From NCBI GenBank assembly GCA_023230565.1, contig JALNXD010000004.1, positions 51,562-115,561 on the forward strand: a stretch of DNA of 64,000 nt, in the 5' to 3' direction. A program made the position numbers and the translations under genes. The notes beneath the pieces were generated by a model, which worked only from the letters and a program-made list of their open reading frames with translations, ran no database searches and was not told the origin of the DNA. How positions within the stretch are numbered: the first letter of the stretch is position 1; each line of letters opens with the position of its first letter. Below, in pieces: positions 16,348-24,359 of the stretch. This stretch comes from Syntrophales bacterium. Lineage in GTDB: Bacteria; Desulfobacterota; Syntrophia; Syntrophales; UBA2210.

Positions 16348-17682
16348 ATGATACACAGGTGCGATATGGCTTCCCATGAGGAAAAGGTTCGCAGGATATG
16401 CAGGTTTTTGAAAGAGTATAACGAGAGAGCGCCCCTGTCGCTCAAAAAGAAGGCAGTTTCACATGAGGTTCCCAAACCTCGGGACAAGAGAGACATGGAC
16501 AGGAAGGTAGATATAAGTGCCCTTAACGAAATCCTTTCGATCAACACTCAAGATAAAACGTGCATTGCCGAGCCGGGGGTAACCTTTGCCGATCTCGCCA
16601 AAGAAACAATGAGACATGGACTTATCCCGCTGATTGTTCCGGAACTGAAAACGATCACGGTCGGAGGGGCGGTTGCCGGATGTTCTATAGAATCGATGTC
16701 ATTCAAGTATGGCGGCTTCCATGACACCTGTCTGGAATATGAAATAATTACCGCAAATGGTGAAGTGCTCATATGCACTCCCGATAATGAGAATTCACTT
16801 CTTTTCCAGATGGTACATGGTACATTCGGGACCCTCGGAATAATCTCCAGACTCAAGTTCAAATTGCTTCCAGCCAAGCCTTTTGTCAGGGTTTGCTTTG
16901 AACGCTACAATAATCTCGAGGAATACAAAGGGGCGATATGGAAGCATTATAAAGAATGCGATATCGATTTTATGGACGGGATTATCCATTCCCCTGATTT
17001 CTATGTATTGAATGCTGCGAGACTTGTCGATGAGGCCCCTTACACACATACATACGATTGGGTGCGGGTCTTTCACACCAGCACCAGGAGGAGGGAGGGG
17101 GATTATCTCAAAACTATTGATTATTTCTTCAGATACGACAGGGGCGTGACGCATACGTGCCCTGTGTCTTTTATAGGCAGACTGTGTCTCAGAAAATTCT
17201 TCGGCTCCGACTTTTCATTGAGGTTGGCAAATACATTCAAAAGGTATCTACCGTCCCGGATCATACCTGTTACAGTCGATGTATTCATTCCATTCTCCAG
17301 GGTAGGGACATTTCTGGATTTTTATACCCGGGAGGTACATCATTATCCGCTATGGTGCGTCCCTTATAAAAAAGTCCGGAATTACGAATGGCTATCAGAA
17401 GAGTTCACCGGAAGTAACACTGAAGAGCTGTTCATAGATCTTGCCGTGTACGGAATGAAGGATAAAGGGGACAAGAACTATTATCGAATCATTGAGGAAG
17501 AACTCATGAAGATAGGGGGGATAAAGACTCTGATCTCCGGCAATTATTATACCGAAGAAGAATTCTGGAGGACGTGGAACCGGGATAATTACAGAAAAAT
17601 TAAGAATATGACCGACCCGGAAGATAAGTTCCGGGATCTTTACGTCAAAACCTGCCTTGCCACAAGGGGATTGGGCAGGTAA
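16348..17682 (+). CDS. FAD-linked oxidase, DHCR24-like
   Basis: 444 residues. A PCMH-type FAD-binding domain is visible: 'ISALNEILSINTQDKTCIAEPGVTFADLAKETMRHGLIPLIVPELKTITVGGAVAGCSIES' (about 51-111) and 'GTFGTLGIISRLKFKLLPA'. The remainder, 'YDWVRVFHTSTRRREGDYLKTIDYFFRYDRG' and 'PLWCVPYK', resembles delta-24-sterol reductase (DHCR24)-like bacterial oxidases rather than glycolate or lactate oxidases. No His or Cys for covalent flavin is obvious, so FAD is probably noncovalent. Substrate unknown, perhaps a lipid or polyprenoid. No strong ribosome site; 'MIHRC' is the most upstream start. Confidence 0.78.
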   Translation: MIHRCDMASHEEKVRRICRFLKEYNERAPLSLKKKAVSHEVPKPRDKRDMDRKVDISALNEILSINTQDKTCIAEPGVTFADLAKETMRHGLIPLIVPELKTITVGGAVAGCSIESMSFKYGGFHDTCLEYEIITANGEVLICTPDNENSLLFQMVHGTFGTLGIISRLKFKLLPAKPFVRVCFERYNNLEEYKGAIWKHYKECDIDFMDGIIHSPDFYVLNAARLVDEAPYTHTYDWVRVFHTSTRRREGDYLKTIDYFFRYDRGVTHTCPVSFIGRLCLRKFFGSDFSLRLANTFKRYLPSRIIPVTVDVFIPFSRVGTFLDFYTREVHHYPLWCVPYKKVRNYEWLSEEFTGSNTEELFIDLAVYGMKDKGDKNYYRIIEEELMKIGGIKTLISGNYYTEEEFWRTWNRDNYRKIKNMTDPEDKFRDLYVKTCLATRGLGR

Positions 17683-17811
17683 TTTTCAATCAAGTCAATC
17701 CTGTATTGATTTCGATAACGGCAATGTTCGATTGCATTCAATAAATACCTTATAATACTTACGTTAATCAGCCAATATACTGTGTTGTATGTATGGGTGC
17801 CGGCCTTCTGT

Positions 17812-17940
17812 CATGCTATAAAAAATATGCTCAGGTCTGTGCTTCGTTATGCGTTGTGCAAAGCTCTGTTGCACCCTCAGTGCCGCAACAGAGCGTTTTG
17901 CATTGACAGCATGGTACCCGAATATACTGATACATTCAGA
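17812..17940 (+). repeat. Structured dispersed element, copy A
   Basis: It aligns with 48700-48858 and 59458-59619, sharing GCTCAG...CTGTGCTTCG, AAGCTCT and GCATGGTACCCGAA. It forms a perfect 10-bp stem, GCTCTGTTGC (17863-17872) with GCAACAGAGC (17885-17894), extended by GCAAA and TTTTGC. It ends 2 bp before the Shine-Dalgarno of the substrate-binding protein gene, so transcripts of that gene may begin within it. Confidence 0.7.
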
Positions 17941-17955
17941 ACAAGGAGGTGGAAA

Positions 17956-19143
17956 GTGAAAAAAACATGTAACGGTTTGATGGTAATTCTTTTTTGCTGG
18001 TTTATAAGCATGTCCGCCGGAACGGGTTATGTGCATGCGCAAAAAGAAATCAATTTCGGAATTATATGTGCGCTGAGTACTCCGGCCGCCGTTTGGGGGA
18101 TACCAAATGCAAGATCAATGGAATTGAGTGCGGACAAAATAAATGACCGGGGGGGCTTCAAGGTTGATGGTGAGACGTACAAGTGGAAGATTATAATGTA
18201 CGACCACAAATATGTGCCGGCGGAAGCGGTCAAGGCCCTTAACAAAGCTATCTTTTCCGATAACATTGCATTTGCTGCCATTCAGGGGGGGAGCCCCACA
18301 CTTGCCTGCATCCCCCTTTTGAAGCAGAACAAAATATTATCCCTGAATAATGCCGCAGGAGGCAAAGCGGTTACCAACCCTGATAACCCTCTCGTATTCA
18401 GACATAATCCTGCCGTGGAAGCTCATTATGCGGCTTCCTTTCCTTATTTTTTAAGAAATGTCGGCATAAAGACAATCGGCAGCATCAATCCTGATGATGA
18501 AACCGGAAGGGCGAATCTTGAAGCTACCAGATATATAGCAGAAATAGTCAAAATTGATGTGGTGGCGGGTGAATTCTATGAACGTGGAGTAAAAGATTTC
18601 GTTCCCGTACTGACACGGATAATCGCAAAGAACCCCGATATGATAGAAACAGGCATGTCTGATCCGACAAGTCAGGCGCTTATTTTGAAACAGGCAAGAG
18701 AACTCGGGTATAAGGGAAAAGTTTTTTTGGTATGGGGACCCGATCCGGTTCAGGTTAAAAAGATTGCGGGTGATTTCGCCGAAGGTTCATATCTGGGCGT
18801 CGCGCCTGCGGAGCCGTTGACCGAAAATGCAAAGAAACTGTATGAAAGGTTTTTAAAAAAATATCCGGCAAGTGAATGGCATGCCGGCTATTATTACCAT
18901 AGTGAACTCTTCGATTGCCTGACGCAGGGAATCAATAAATGCCAGAGTTTTGATCCAATGGTAATAGCAGATACCCTTGAAGATTTGACATGGGAGGGCC
19001 CGTTGGGAACCAGAAGCTGGGGAGGAACAAAATTATTCGATATAAAGCGCCAGATGTTGATGCCGGTATATCTTCAAACATTCAGAGGAGGGGAGGCCGT
19101 TCCGTGGATAGCCGTGGATGTCCCTCCGGGGATTCTTGATTAA
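17956..19143 (+). CDS. ABC transporter substrate-binding protein, branched-chain amino acid (Leu/Ile/Val) type
   Basis: 395 residues. Signal peptide about 1-28 ('...GTGYVHAQ'), then a periplasmic-binding type I fold of the LivK/Peripla_BP_6 family: 'EINFGIICALSTPAAVWGIPNARSMELSADKINDRGGF', 'YDHKYVPAEAVKALNKAIF', 'AAIQGGSPTLACIPLLKQNKI' and 'GSINPDDETGRANLEATRYIAE'. It captures a small ligand, amino acid or other carboxylate, for an inner-membrane ABC transporter; the permease and ATPase genes are not in this window, so it is an orphan component. The GTG at 17956 has AAGGAGG 6 nt upstream; upstream frame codons lie in the repeat and are rejected. Confidence 0.85.
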   Translation: MKKTCNGLMVILFCWFISMSAGTGYVHAQKEINFGIICALSTPAAVWGIPNARSMELSADKINDRGGFKVDGETYKWKIIMYDHKYVPAEAVKALNKAIFSDNIAFAAIQGGSPTLACIPLLKQNKILSLNNAAGGKAVTNPDNPLVFRHNPAVEAHYAASFPYFLRNVGIKTIGSINPDDETGRANLEATRYIAEIVKIDVVAGEFYERGVKDFVPVLTRIIAKNPDMIETGMSDPTSQALILKQARELGYKGKVFLVWGPDPVQVKKIAGDFAEGSYLGVAPAEPLTENAKKLYERFLKKYPASEWHAGYYYHSELFDCLTQGINKCQSFDPMVIADTLEDLTWEGPLGTRSWGGTKLFDIKRQMLMPVYLQTFRGGEAVPWIAVDVPPGILD

Positions 19144-19521
19144 ATATTTCTGTGCATGCATTCATCTCCTCTGTTCAGCCCTCTTTGAAAGTGCAGTGAG
19201 AAAGATTACTGGCTGTCGGTCCTCGGAAGATTGAGCGAGTACTGTTGCGTGCTGCGGTTGCACACGTTACGGTTTTAAGTATCTGATACGCTTAGGACAT
19301 CGAAAGAATCAATGCAAAAAAAAATTTAAAAAGTCCGGCAGCAAAAAGGCGTTTTCCTGTCGGTGCCTAAGTGATCCCCGGCGGGGGCGCTCATTGAGAT
19401 TCCTCGTAATATACTATCTCGCAGGTATTCAGCTCCCGAAAATGATGTGATAGTTTTTTCCGCGTATCAGGATCGCCCGAGATACGCGCGTGACTAATTT
19501 GAACCGGAGGTGGGGGCATTC
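19144..19521. other. Intergenic stretch before the decayed epimerase
   Basis: About 380 bp without a coding frame. A small imperfect hairpin with CCGGCAG and CTGTCGG arms sits at about 19334-19362. Nothing else recognised. Confidence 0.4.
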
Positions 19522-20504
19522 ATGAAAGATACCGTCTTGATCACCGGGGGGGCGGATTTATCGGATCCCATGTCGCCGATGAACTTTTATCCCATGGGTA
19601 CTCTGTCAGAGTCATCGATTGCCTTGCCGACCAAGTCCACGGCAAAAGCGCAGGCCCGCCCGATTACCTGAGTCCCGATGTCGAGTTTATTTACGGGAAT
19701 ATTCTGGATGAGGCATTACTGGAACGGTCGCTGAAAGGGGTCGATGCTGTGCTGCATCTGGCCGCCGCCGTCGGTGTCGGTCAGAGTATGTACGAACCGG
19801 ATTACTATACCGGCACCAATAATTTAGGCACTGCGGTGCTTCTGAAACTTCTGCTGCAAAATCCCGTAAAGCGTCTGGTCGTTGCCTCAAGCATGAGCAT
19901 ATATGGAGAAGGCCTCTACCGGAGCACCGATGGAATCGATTTGATAATAGACGGATGCGAGAGAACGGCGGAACAGCTCAAGGCCGGAATATGGGAACAT
20001 TATGACGGTGACGGAAACAGGCTTGCCCCGATTCCGACCTCTTAAACCAAAATCCCTGTCCTTGCATCCGTTTATGCTCTTTCCAAATTCGATCAGGAAT
20101 GGATGTCGACGATGATCGGAAAGGCCTACGGCATTCCTACCATCGCACTGCGGCTTTTTAACGTGTATGGTTCAAGGCAGGCCCTTTCCAATCCCTACAC
20201 AGGTGTTATGGCAATTTTTGCCGCGCGCTACTTGAATGACAAACCGCCCCTAATCTTCGAAGACGGCGCCCAGATGCTTGATTTCTTGAGTATTTACGAT
20301 ATCGCACGCTCTTTCCGGTTTGCACTGGAGGCGCCGGAAGCCGTGACAGGTGTTTTGAACATAGGAAGCGGAGAAGCCCGATCGATCCTAACGAACAAAG
20401 TCTATGGAAATCTCAAAGACATAAGCCTGCGCAAAAAAGGAAAGAAAAAGAAAGGGGGCGGCCCGGAAAGACCGCAGAACGCAAGTATGTTGAATCCTCG
20501 CTGA
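19522..20504 (+). pseudogene. Decayed NAD-dependent epimerase/dehydratase
   Basis: The extended SDR fold is recognisable in pieces: 'LITGG' at the start, 'GFIGSHVADELL' after a -1 shift in the G7 run (about 19550), 'VLHLAAAVGVGQSM', 'VASSMSIYGEG', then a TAA at 20043 inside the expected 'IPTPETK' region, then 'YALSKFDQEW' (catalytic Tyr/Lys), 'RLFNVYGS' and 'LNIGSGEARSI'. The C-terminal 80 or so residues are replaced by a basic, low-complexity tail. An intact form would be a dTDP/UDP-sugar epimerase. With a frameshift, a nonsense codon and a lost C terminus, this is a pseudogene rather than a sequencing artefact. Confidence 0.85.
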
Positions 20505-20614
20505 ATTAATCGGTGAGTAAGAATGCCGAAATTTTCAATCGACCAGGTCTTCAGCGGTGACGATGCAACAGTTGAAACTGCCAGAAGAGGCCTGGTGCCG
20601 GAAAAAGCAGAAGA

Positions 20615-21452
20615 TCAGACATTTTCTTTTACGAGACGTGAGAAATTGCGGTTTTTCATTCCGATTGCCGAAAGGTATTCTTCGATCCATAAAGCTTCGT
20701 AAGGCCTTGGTGATGCTGCAGGACGGCATATATATATTTCTTTGCCTGGACGGCTCAAAATTGTAAAACCGCTTGCACGCATAAGTGCTTCTATGCACGA
20801 ATGGTTCGGTACCCACCAGTTTGTGGGATCACGGGCAAAACATTTTTCAACAAATGACATTTTAGGCCAGCCGGGTTCGGTAAGCATGCTGCGGTCGTCA
20901 AGATCGTAATCAGGTTCCATATGAAAAACATCTTCCCCGGGAAGCGTAAGAGCTTGAAAGACAAGAAGCCTTCGTACTTTCCTCGAAATTATATCGAGTG
21001 CAAGAAGCGGATATCTCAGATGATAAAAAACCCCTAAAAAGAGCACCAAATCATAAGTCTTTCTGCTTCGGGCCAATTCGTACACCTGTTTTTTTTTCAA
21101 AATGAACACGGTTTTTCACATCAAAATGTTTCGATGCCCATTTGGCTTGCGAGAGATAATGAAGATTGGAATCTATTCCTTCGACATTCGCGCCTCTGGA
21201 TGCCAGTTGAAAAGAATAGAAACCTGCATTGCATCCGATATCTAATACGGACCATCCGGTCAGGTCCTCAGGTAAAAAGGCTGCAATTTCACGCCATTTA
21301 TAACTGGGGAAGTCCCCGAGTGCATGATCGGGGGCTGTCTGGGTCCCGTCAGGCATATGCAAGTTATGAAACCACGGAGCCAGTCTTGATATCTCGCTTT
21401 TTAATCTTGTTCTCCGGTTCCGGTTAATTCCGTCGTGCAGAAGTCCAAGCAT
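20615..21452 (-). pseudogene. CmoB-like SAM methyltransferase with homopolymer frameshift
   Basis: The frame 21452-21108 gives 'PSYKWREIAAFLPEDLTGWSVLDIGCNAGFYSFQLASRGANVEGID' (SAM-binding motif I). After one extra A in an A9 run (21089-21097) it resumes as 'KKQVYELARSRKTYDLVLFLGVFYHLRYPLLALDII', then 'EALWIEEYLSAIG'. The joined product, about 278 residues, resembles CmoB-like methyltransferases of the TIGR04290 (Rta_06860) type, which often accompany sugar genes. The start has GGGAGG 6 nt upstream. All other parts are intact, so this could be a recent indel, slippage-tolerant expression or an assembly error. Confidence 0.75.
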
Positions 21453-21735
21453 ATCTGCCTCCCTGAAGATTGGCTGCTTCTTGCATTGTACTTTTTCCCG
21501 TGTACTGAATAGTTTAGCAAAACCTGTGCCTTAACCGTGAAGTTTTCTCCATTCGAATTCTTCCATACCGGATCTTTATGAATGCCGCTTTCACGCTGCT
21601 TTTTTCCCCTCACATCTTCCTGCGATCAGCGGTACTATCGGCCGGCCTTGTTATTTTATATATTTGAAGTTCCTTGAAAATGTCCGCAGTATTGACAATT
21701 TCATGCTTTACATTGCACTGATATCGAAATGGATT

Positions 21736-22182
21736 TCACTTCTCCCATATTCTGCTTTTTAAAATATTTTCAATATATTCCAGGTGGATACGCTCGTCGC
21801 TGTAGTTCTTTTCAACAATTTGCCTGGCCGACTCGGGCAATTGCCAGTTGACCGCTTCACTGTAATTTTTATTTGTCAGGTGTTCATTTGTCTGCATTGC
21901 CTTCAATGAGCCTTCGGTACCGGTCATGCTGCGCAGGGAAGTAAAGCCTTTTATTAAATACCCTTTAAAATCAGGTGAATATTCGGGAGGTTCTTTGCCA
22001 AGGGCCCGTACTTCCATCGAAAGCTGTTTTATGTGGTCGTTGTGATCGTCACGATATTCTGTCAATTGATTCCGAATTGCCGTTACATCGATATTTTCTA
22101 TCGCCTGGTCATAGGCATGGACCGCGTCTATATCCAGTTGAATCAATGAATTCAATTTTTCGGCACTTTCTTTTTCATCCAT
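21736..22182 (-). CDS. DUF2383-type ferritin-like protein
   Basis: 148 residues, all helical. The PA2169-like DUF2383 pattern is seen: 'LNSLIQLDIDAVHAYDQAIENID', 'YRDDHNDHIKQLSMEVRALGKEPPEYSPDFKGYLIKGFTSLRSMTGTEGSLKAMQTNE', and a final 'NYSDERIHLEYIENIL'. The Glu/His spacing (DAVHAYDQA, DDHNDHI, NEH, ERIHLEYI) is that of a four-helix carboxylate bundle, so a di-metal site is plausible but not demonstrated. The second ATG (22182) has AAGGAG 7 nt upstream; the ATG 6 nt before is too close. Divergent from the YihY gene. Confidence 0.85.
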   Translation of the reverse strand: MDEKESAEKLNSLIQLDIDAVHAYDQAIENIDVTAIRNQLTEYRDDHNDHIKQLSMEVRALGKEPPEYSPDFKGYLIKGFTSLRSMTGTEGSLKAMQTNEHLTNKNYSEAVNWQLPESARQIVEKNYSDERIHLEYIENILKSRIWEK

Positions 22183-22481
22183 TTTCATTCTCCTTGTGTT
22201 GCCTCGTTTAGTTCCTGCACCATTGGCTGATTTATATTCCTGACCTGAATTATTATTAAGTGCAGAAAACAGACTGGACTTGAAAACAGAATTAAAACAA
22301 ACGGCGAAAAATGAAAATACGCGCAAGCATGTAATATCTGCCAGTGAAAAGAGTAGGGCCGCATGAGCAAAATCAGGTCCCGCATGTATTTCAATGTAAG
22401 GAGGAGAAATATAAAATTGAAGTGAATTCGAAGCGTATTAACCCGTTTCAAACAGCGCGTGCAGAAATAAAGAAAAATACC

Positions 22482-23396
22482 ATGAATGCCTTATTTTCCA
22501 GGATCCGGTTCCTTGCCGAAAAAGCCGGGGAACTGATCGCCGTTACATTCACGCAATGGTGGAACGACGATCCCTTCCGGCTGGCATCCTCGCTCGCCTT
22601 TTACACTATTTTTTCAATGGCGCCTATCTTGCTTATATCTGTGGGGGTGGCCAGCATCGTGTTCAGCGAAGAAGAGGCTAAAAGACAGGTAATCCGGCAG
22701 ATTGAAATAATGACCGGGAGCGAAGGCGCGATCGTCGCACGGCAGGTTATGGAAAATCTCAGTGAAATAGGGGAAAACATCAGGGCCGTTGTCATCGGGA
22801 TAGTGACCGTGTTGATCGGCTCTACCGCTGTGTTTGTGAATTTGCAGTCGGCTCTGAATCATATCTGGAAGGTCAAATCGGACCCGAGGGGCAGCCTGAT
22901 AAAGGGATTAATCAGAGACCGGATGCGATCCTTCGGTATAGTACTGGCTGTCGGATTCCTGCTTCTGGTGTCGATGGCATTTAGTGCGTTACTTAGCGGC
23001 ATACAGGAAATGGCAGCACAAAGAATGGCATCTCTTTCCTGGATATGGAAATTTTCAAGCACGGCTGTTTCGTTTGTAGTGACCATTCTTCTTTATGCGA
23101 TGATATTCAAGTATCTTCCTGATGTGAAGATCAGGTGGAGCGATGTCCTGACAGGCGCAACTATCACGGCTGTTCTTTTTTCGATCGGCAAATACCTGAT
23201 TGGACTGTATCTGGCGCAAACGGCCTTCGGCAGCACCTACGGCGCTGCCGGTTCTTTCGTGATTTTGCTGATATGGATCTACTATTCAGCCCTTATCAGC
23301 TTTTTAGGCGCCGAATTTACCCAGTCTTATGCGCGGCTCTATGGAAGGCGAATAACGCCTGAACCGCATGCAGTGCGGGTCGAGTCAGCTCGATAG
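22482..23396 (+). CDS. YihY/BrkB-family membrane protein
   Basis: About 304 residues with six membrane segments. Family motifs: 'DDPFRLASSLAFYTIFSMAPILLISVG' (about 24-52), 'AVFVNLQSALNHIWKV', 'FKYLPDVKIRWSDVLTGATITAVLFSIGKYLIGLYL', 'STYGAAGSFVILLIWIYYSALISFLGAEFTQSYA'. The family is of unknown function (formerly mis-called RNase BN); some members affect envelope or transport. The start is uncertain: ATG 22482 begins the homology but lacks a good ribosome site, whereas AAGGAGGAG at 22398-22406 lies 15 nt before an in-frame GTG at 22422, giving 20 more residues. Confidence 0.85.
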   Translation: MNALFSRIRFLAEKAGELIAVTFTQWWNDDPFRLASSLAFYTIFSMAPILLISVGVASIVFSEEEAKRQVIRQIEIMTGSEGAIVARQVMENLSEIGENIRAVVIGIVTVLIGSTAVFVNLQSALNHIWKVKSDPRGSLIKGLIRDRMRSFGIVLAVGFLLLVSMAFSALLSGIQEMAAQRMASLSWIWKFSSTAVSFVVTILLYAMIFKYLPDVKIRWSDVLTGATITAVLFSIGKYLIGLYLAQTAFGSTYGAAGSFVILLIWIYYSALISFLGAEFTQSYARLYGRRITPEPHAVRVESAR

Positions 23397-23539
23397 CCTG
23401 ATCCGACAGTCCATTTATAATCTACATGTCTTTTTTTATAAAAATCCATATTCGACCCCATTGGTTTTATCGCAGTCTTGCGTTATTCAAGAGAAATTCT
23501 AAGCCTTTTCGAAGTTCGGCAAATTGAAAGGAGGGAAAT

Positions 23540-23782
23540 ATGAAACGAGGGTGCATAATTTTATTGCTTTTCATTTCGCTTGCGCTTGCAGGCTGCGAAA
23601 GCAGAGCGGGCTCAGCGGGTCTAGGCGCTCTTGGCGGCGCAGCGGCCGGTGCAGGAGGTTACGAGTGGAAAATAAATCAGGAGCTCAATCGCATTGAGGA
23701 GGCTCGGGAGAGGGGGGCGATGAGCCAGGAAGAATATAATATTCGCAAGGATCAGATTCAAAGAATGTCCGTTCTGAAATAA
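23540..23782 (+). CDS. Small lipoprotein with glycine-rich segment
   Basis: 80 residues. Lipobox 'LALAGC' gives mature Cys19. It is followed by a Gly/Ala stretch 'SAGLGALGGAAAGAGGYEW' like glycine-zipper segments, and a charged helix 'ELNRIEEARERGAMSQEEYNIRKDQIQRMSVL' resembling SHOCT-type C termini. Probably an outer-membrane lipoprotein. AAAGGAGGG stands 6 nt before the ATG. A 13-bp inverted repeat follows at 23802-23843. Confidence 0.8.
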   Translation: MKRGCIILLLFISLALAGCESRAGSAGLGALGGAAAGAGGYEWKINQELNRIEEARERGAMSQEEYNIRKDQIQRMSVLK

Positions 23783-23801
23783 TTTATTTTAAAACTTCTC
23801 T

Positions 23802-23843
23802 TTTTCCGTCCCGTAAATTTCCAAATTTCCGGGACGGAAAAAT
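23802..23843. repeat. 13-bp inverted repeat after small lipoprotein gene
   Basis: TTTTTCCGTCCCG (23802-23814) pairs with 23831-23843 around a 16-nt loop holding two AAATTT boxes. The T run is on the 5' side of each strand's stem, so it is not a classical intrinsic terminator on either strand, though it may still mark the transcript end. Confidence 0.6.
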
Positions 23844-24359
23844 GTCTGCCGGTAAATGTGGTCCCTTCACCGCATCGGAAGAAATGATCTTCAAACGGTG
23901 ATGTCCGGTCAAGGTGGGTACGACATTAAGGGTGCAGTTCATCAAGTCTGGATTTCGCGTCAAAGGGCAGTTCGACCATGAGAGTCTCGTCGGAATTCCG
24001 AAGACAGGAAAGATCGGGAAAGTGTACCTGATGACCCGGTAAAAATCCGTACTCCGGGTCTGAGCAGGGCAGGGATGCAGAGATCAGGAAAAAACCTGGT
24101 ACCGGCTTGTCTTGCCATTTGCGGTCATGGGGTTTTGGTGGAGAAGGCGGCTACAGTATTTTTCGCCCCTGGATACGGTGAATACCTGATTCCACCGGAA
24201 GAAGAGGGAAGGTAATATGAAGCCCACACGTTAGTGATCGACCTTCCCGAAGGTAAGTATTTGCTGTGAATGCGGGCGGGGCAAGCGGGTAAAAACAAAA
24301 TTTTCCTGATAATCTGATCTTCCCGCAATTTCTTGAGGGAGATCTGTGAGAGATAAAAA
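23844..24359. other. Intergenic region with possible decayed frame
   Basis: About 515 bp. A short frame from ATG 24075 ('MQRSGKNLVPACLAICGHG...') reads 46 codons to TAA, then stays open with protein-like composition ('YEAHTLVIDLPEGKYLL') to a TGA. This may be a gene remnant; no family is recognised. Nothing else is supported here. Confidence 0.35.

Noticed and set aside
17812..17940. Integron attC site
   Set aside because: The hairpin is attC-like in size, but RYYYAAC and GTTRRRY boxes in the proper places are missing, and no integrase gene or cassette array is near.
20043..20045. Epimerase stop as a possible recoded codon
   Set aside because: It is TAA, not TGA, and the gene also has a frameshift and a truncated C terminus.
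23802..23843. Classical intrinsic terminator
   Set aside because: The T run is at the 5' side of the stem on both strands, so no U tract follows the stem in either transcript.
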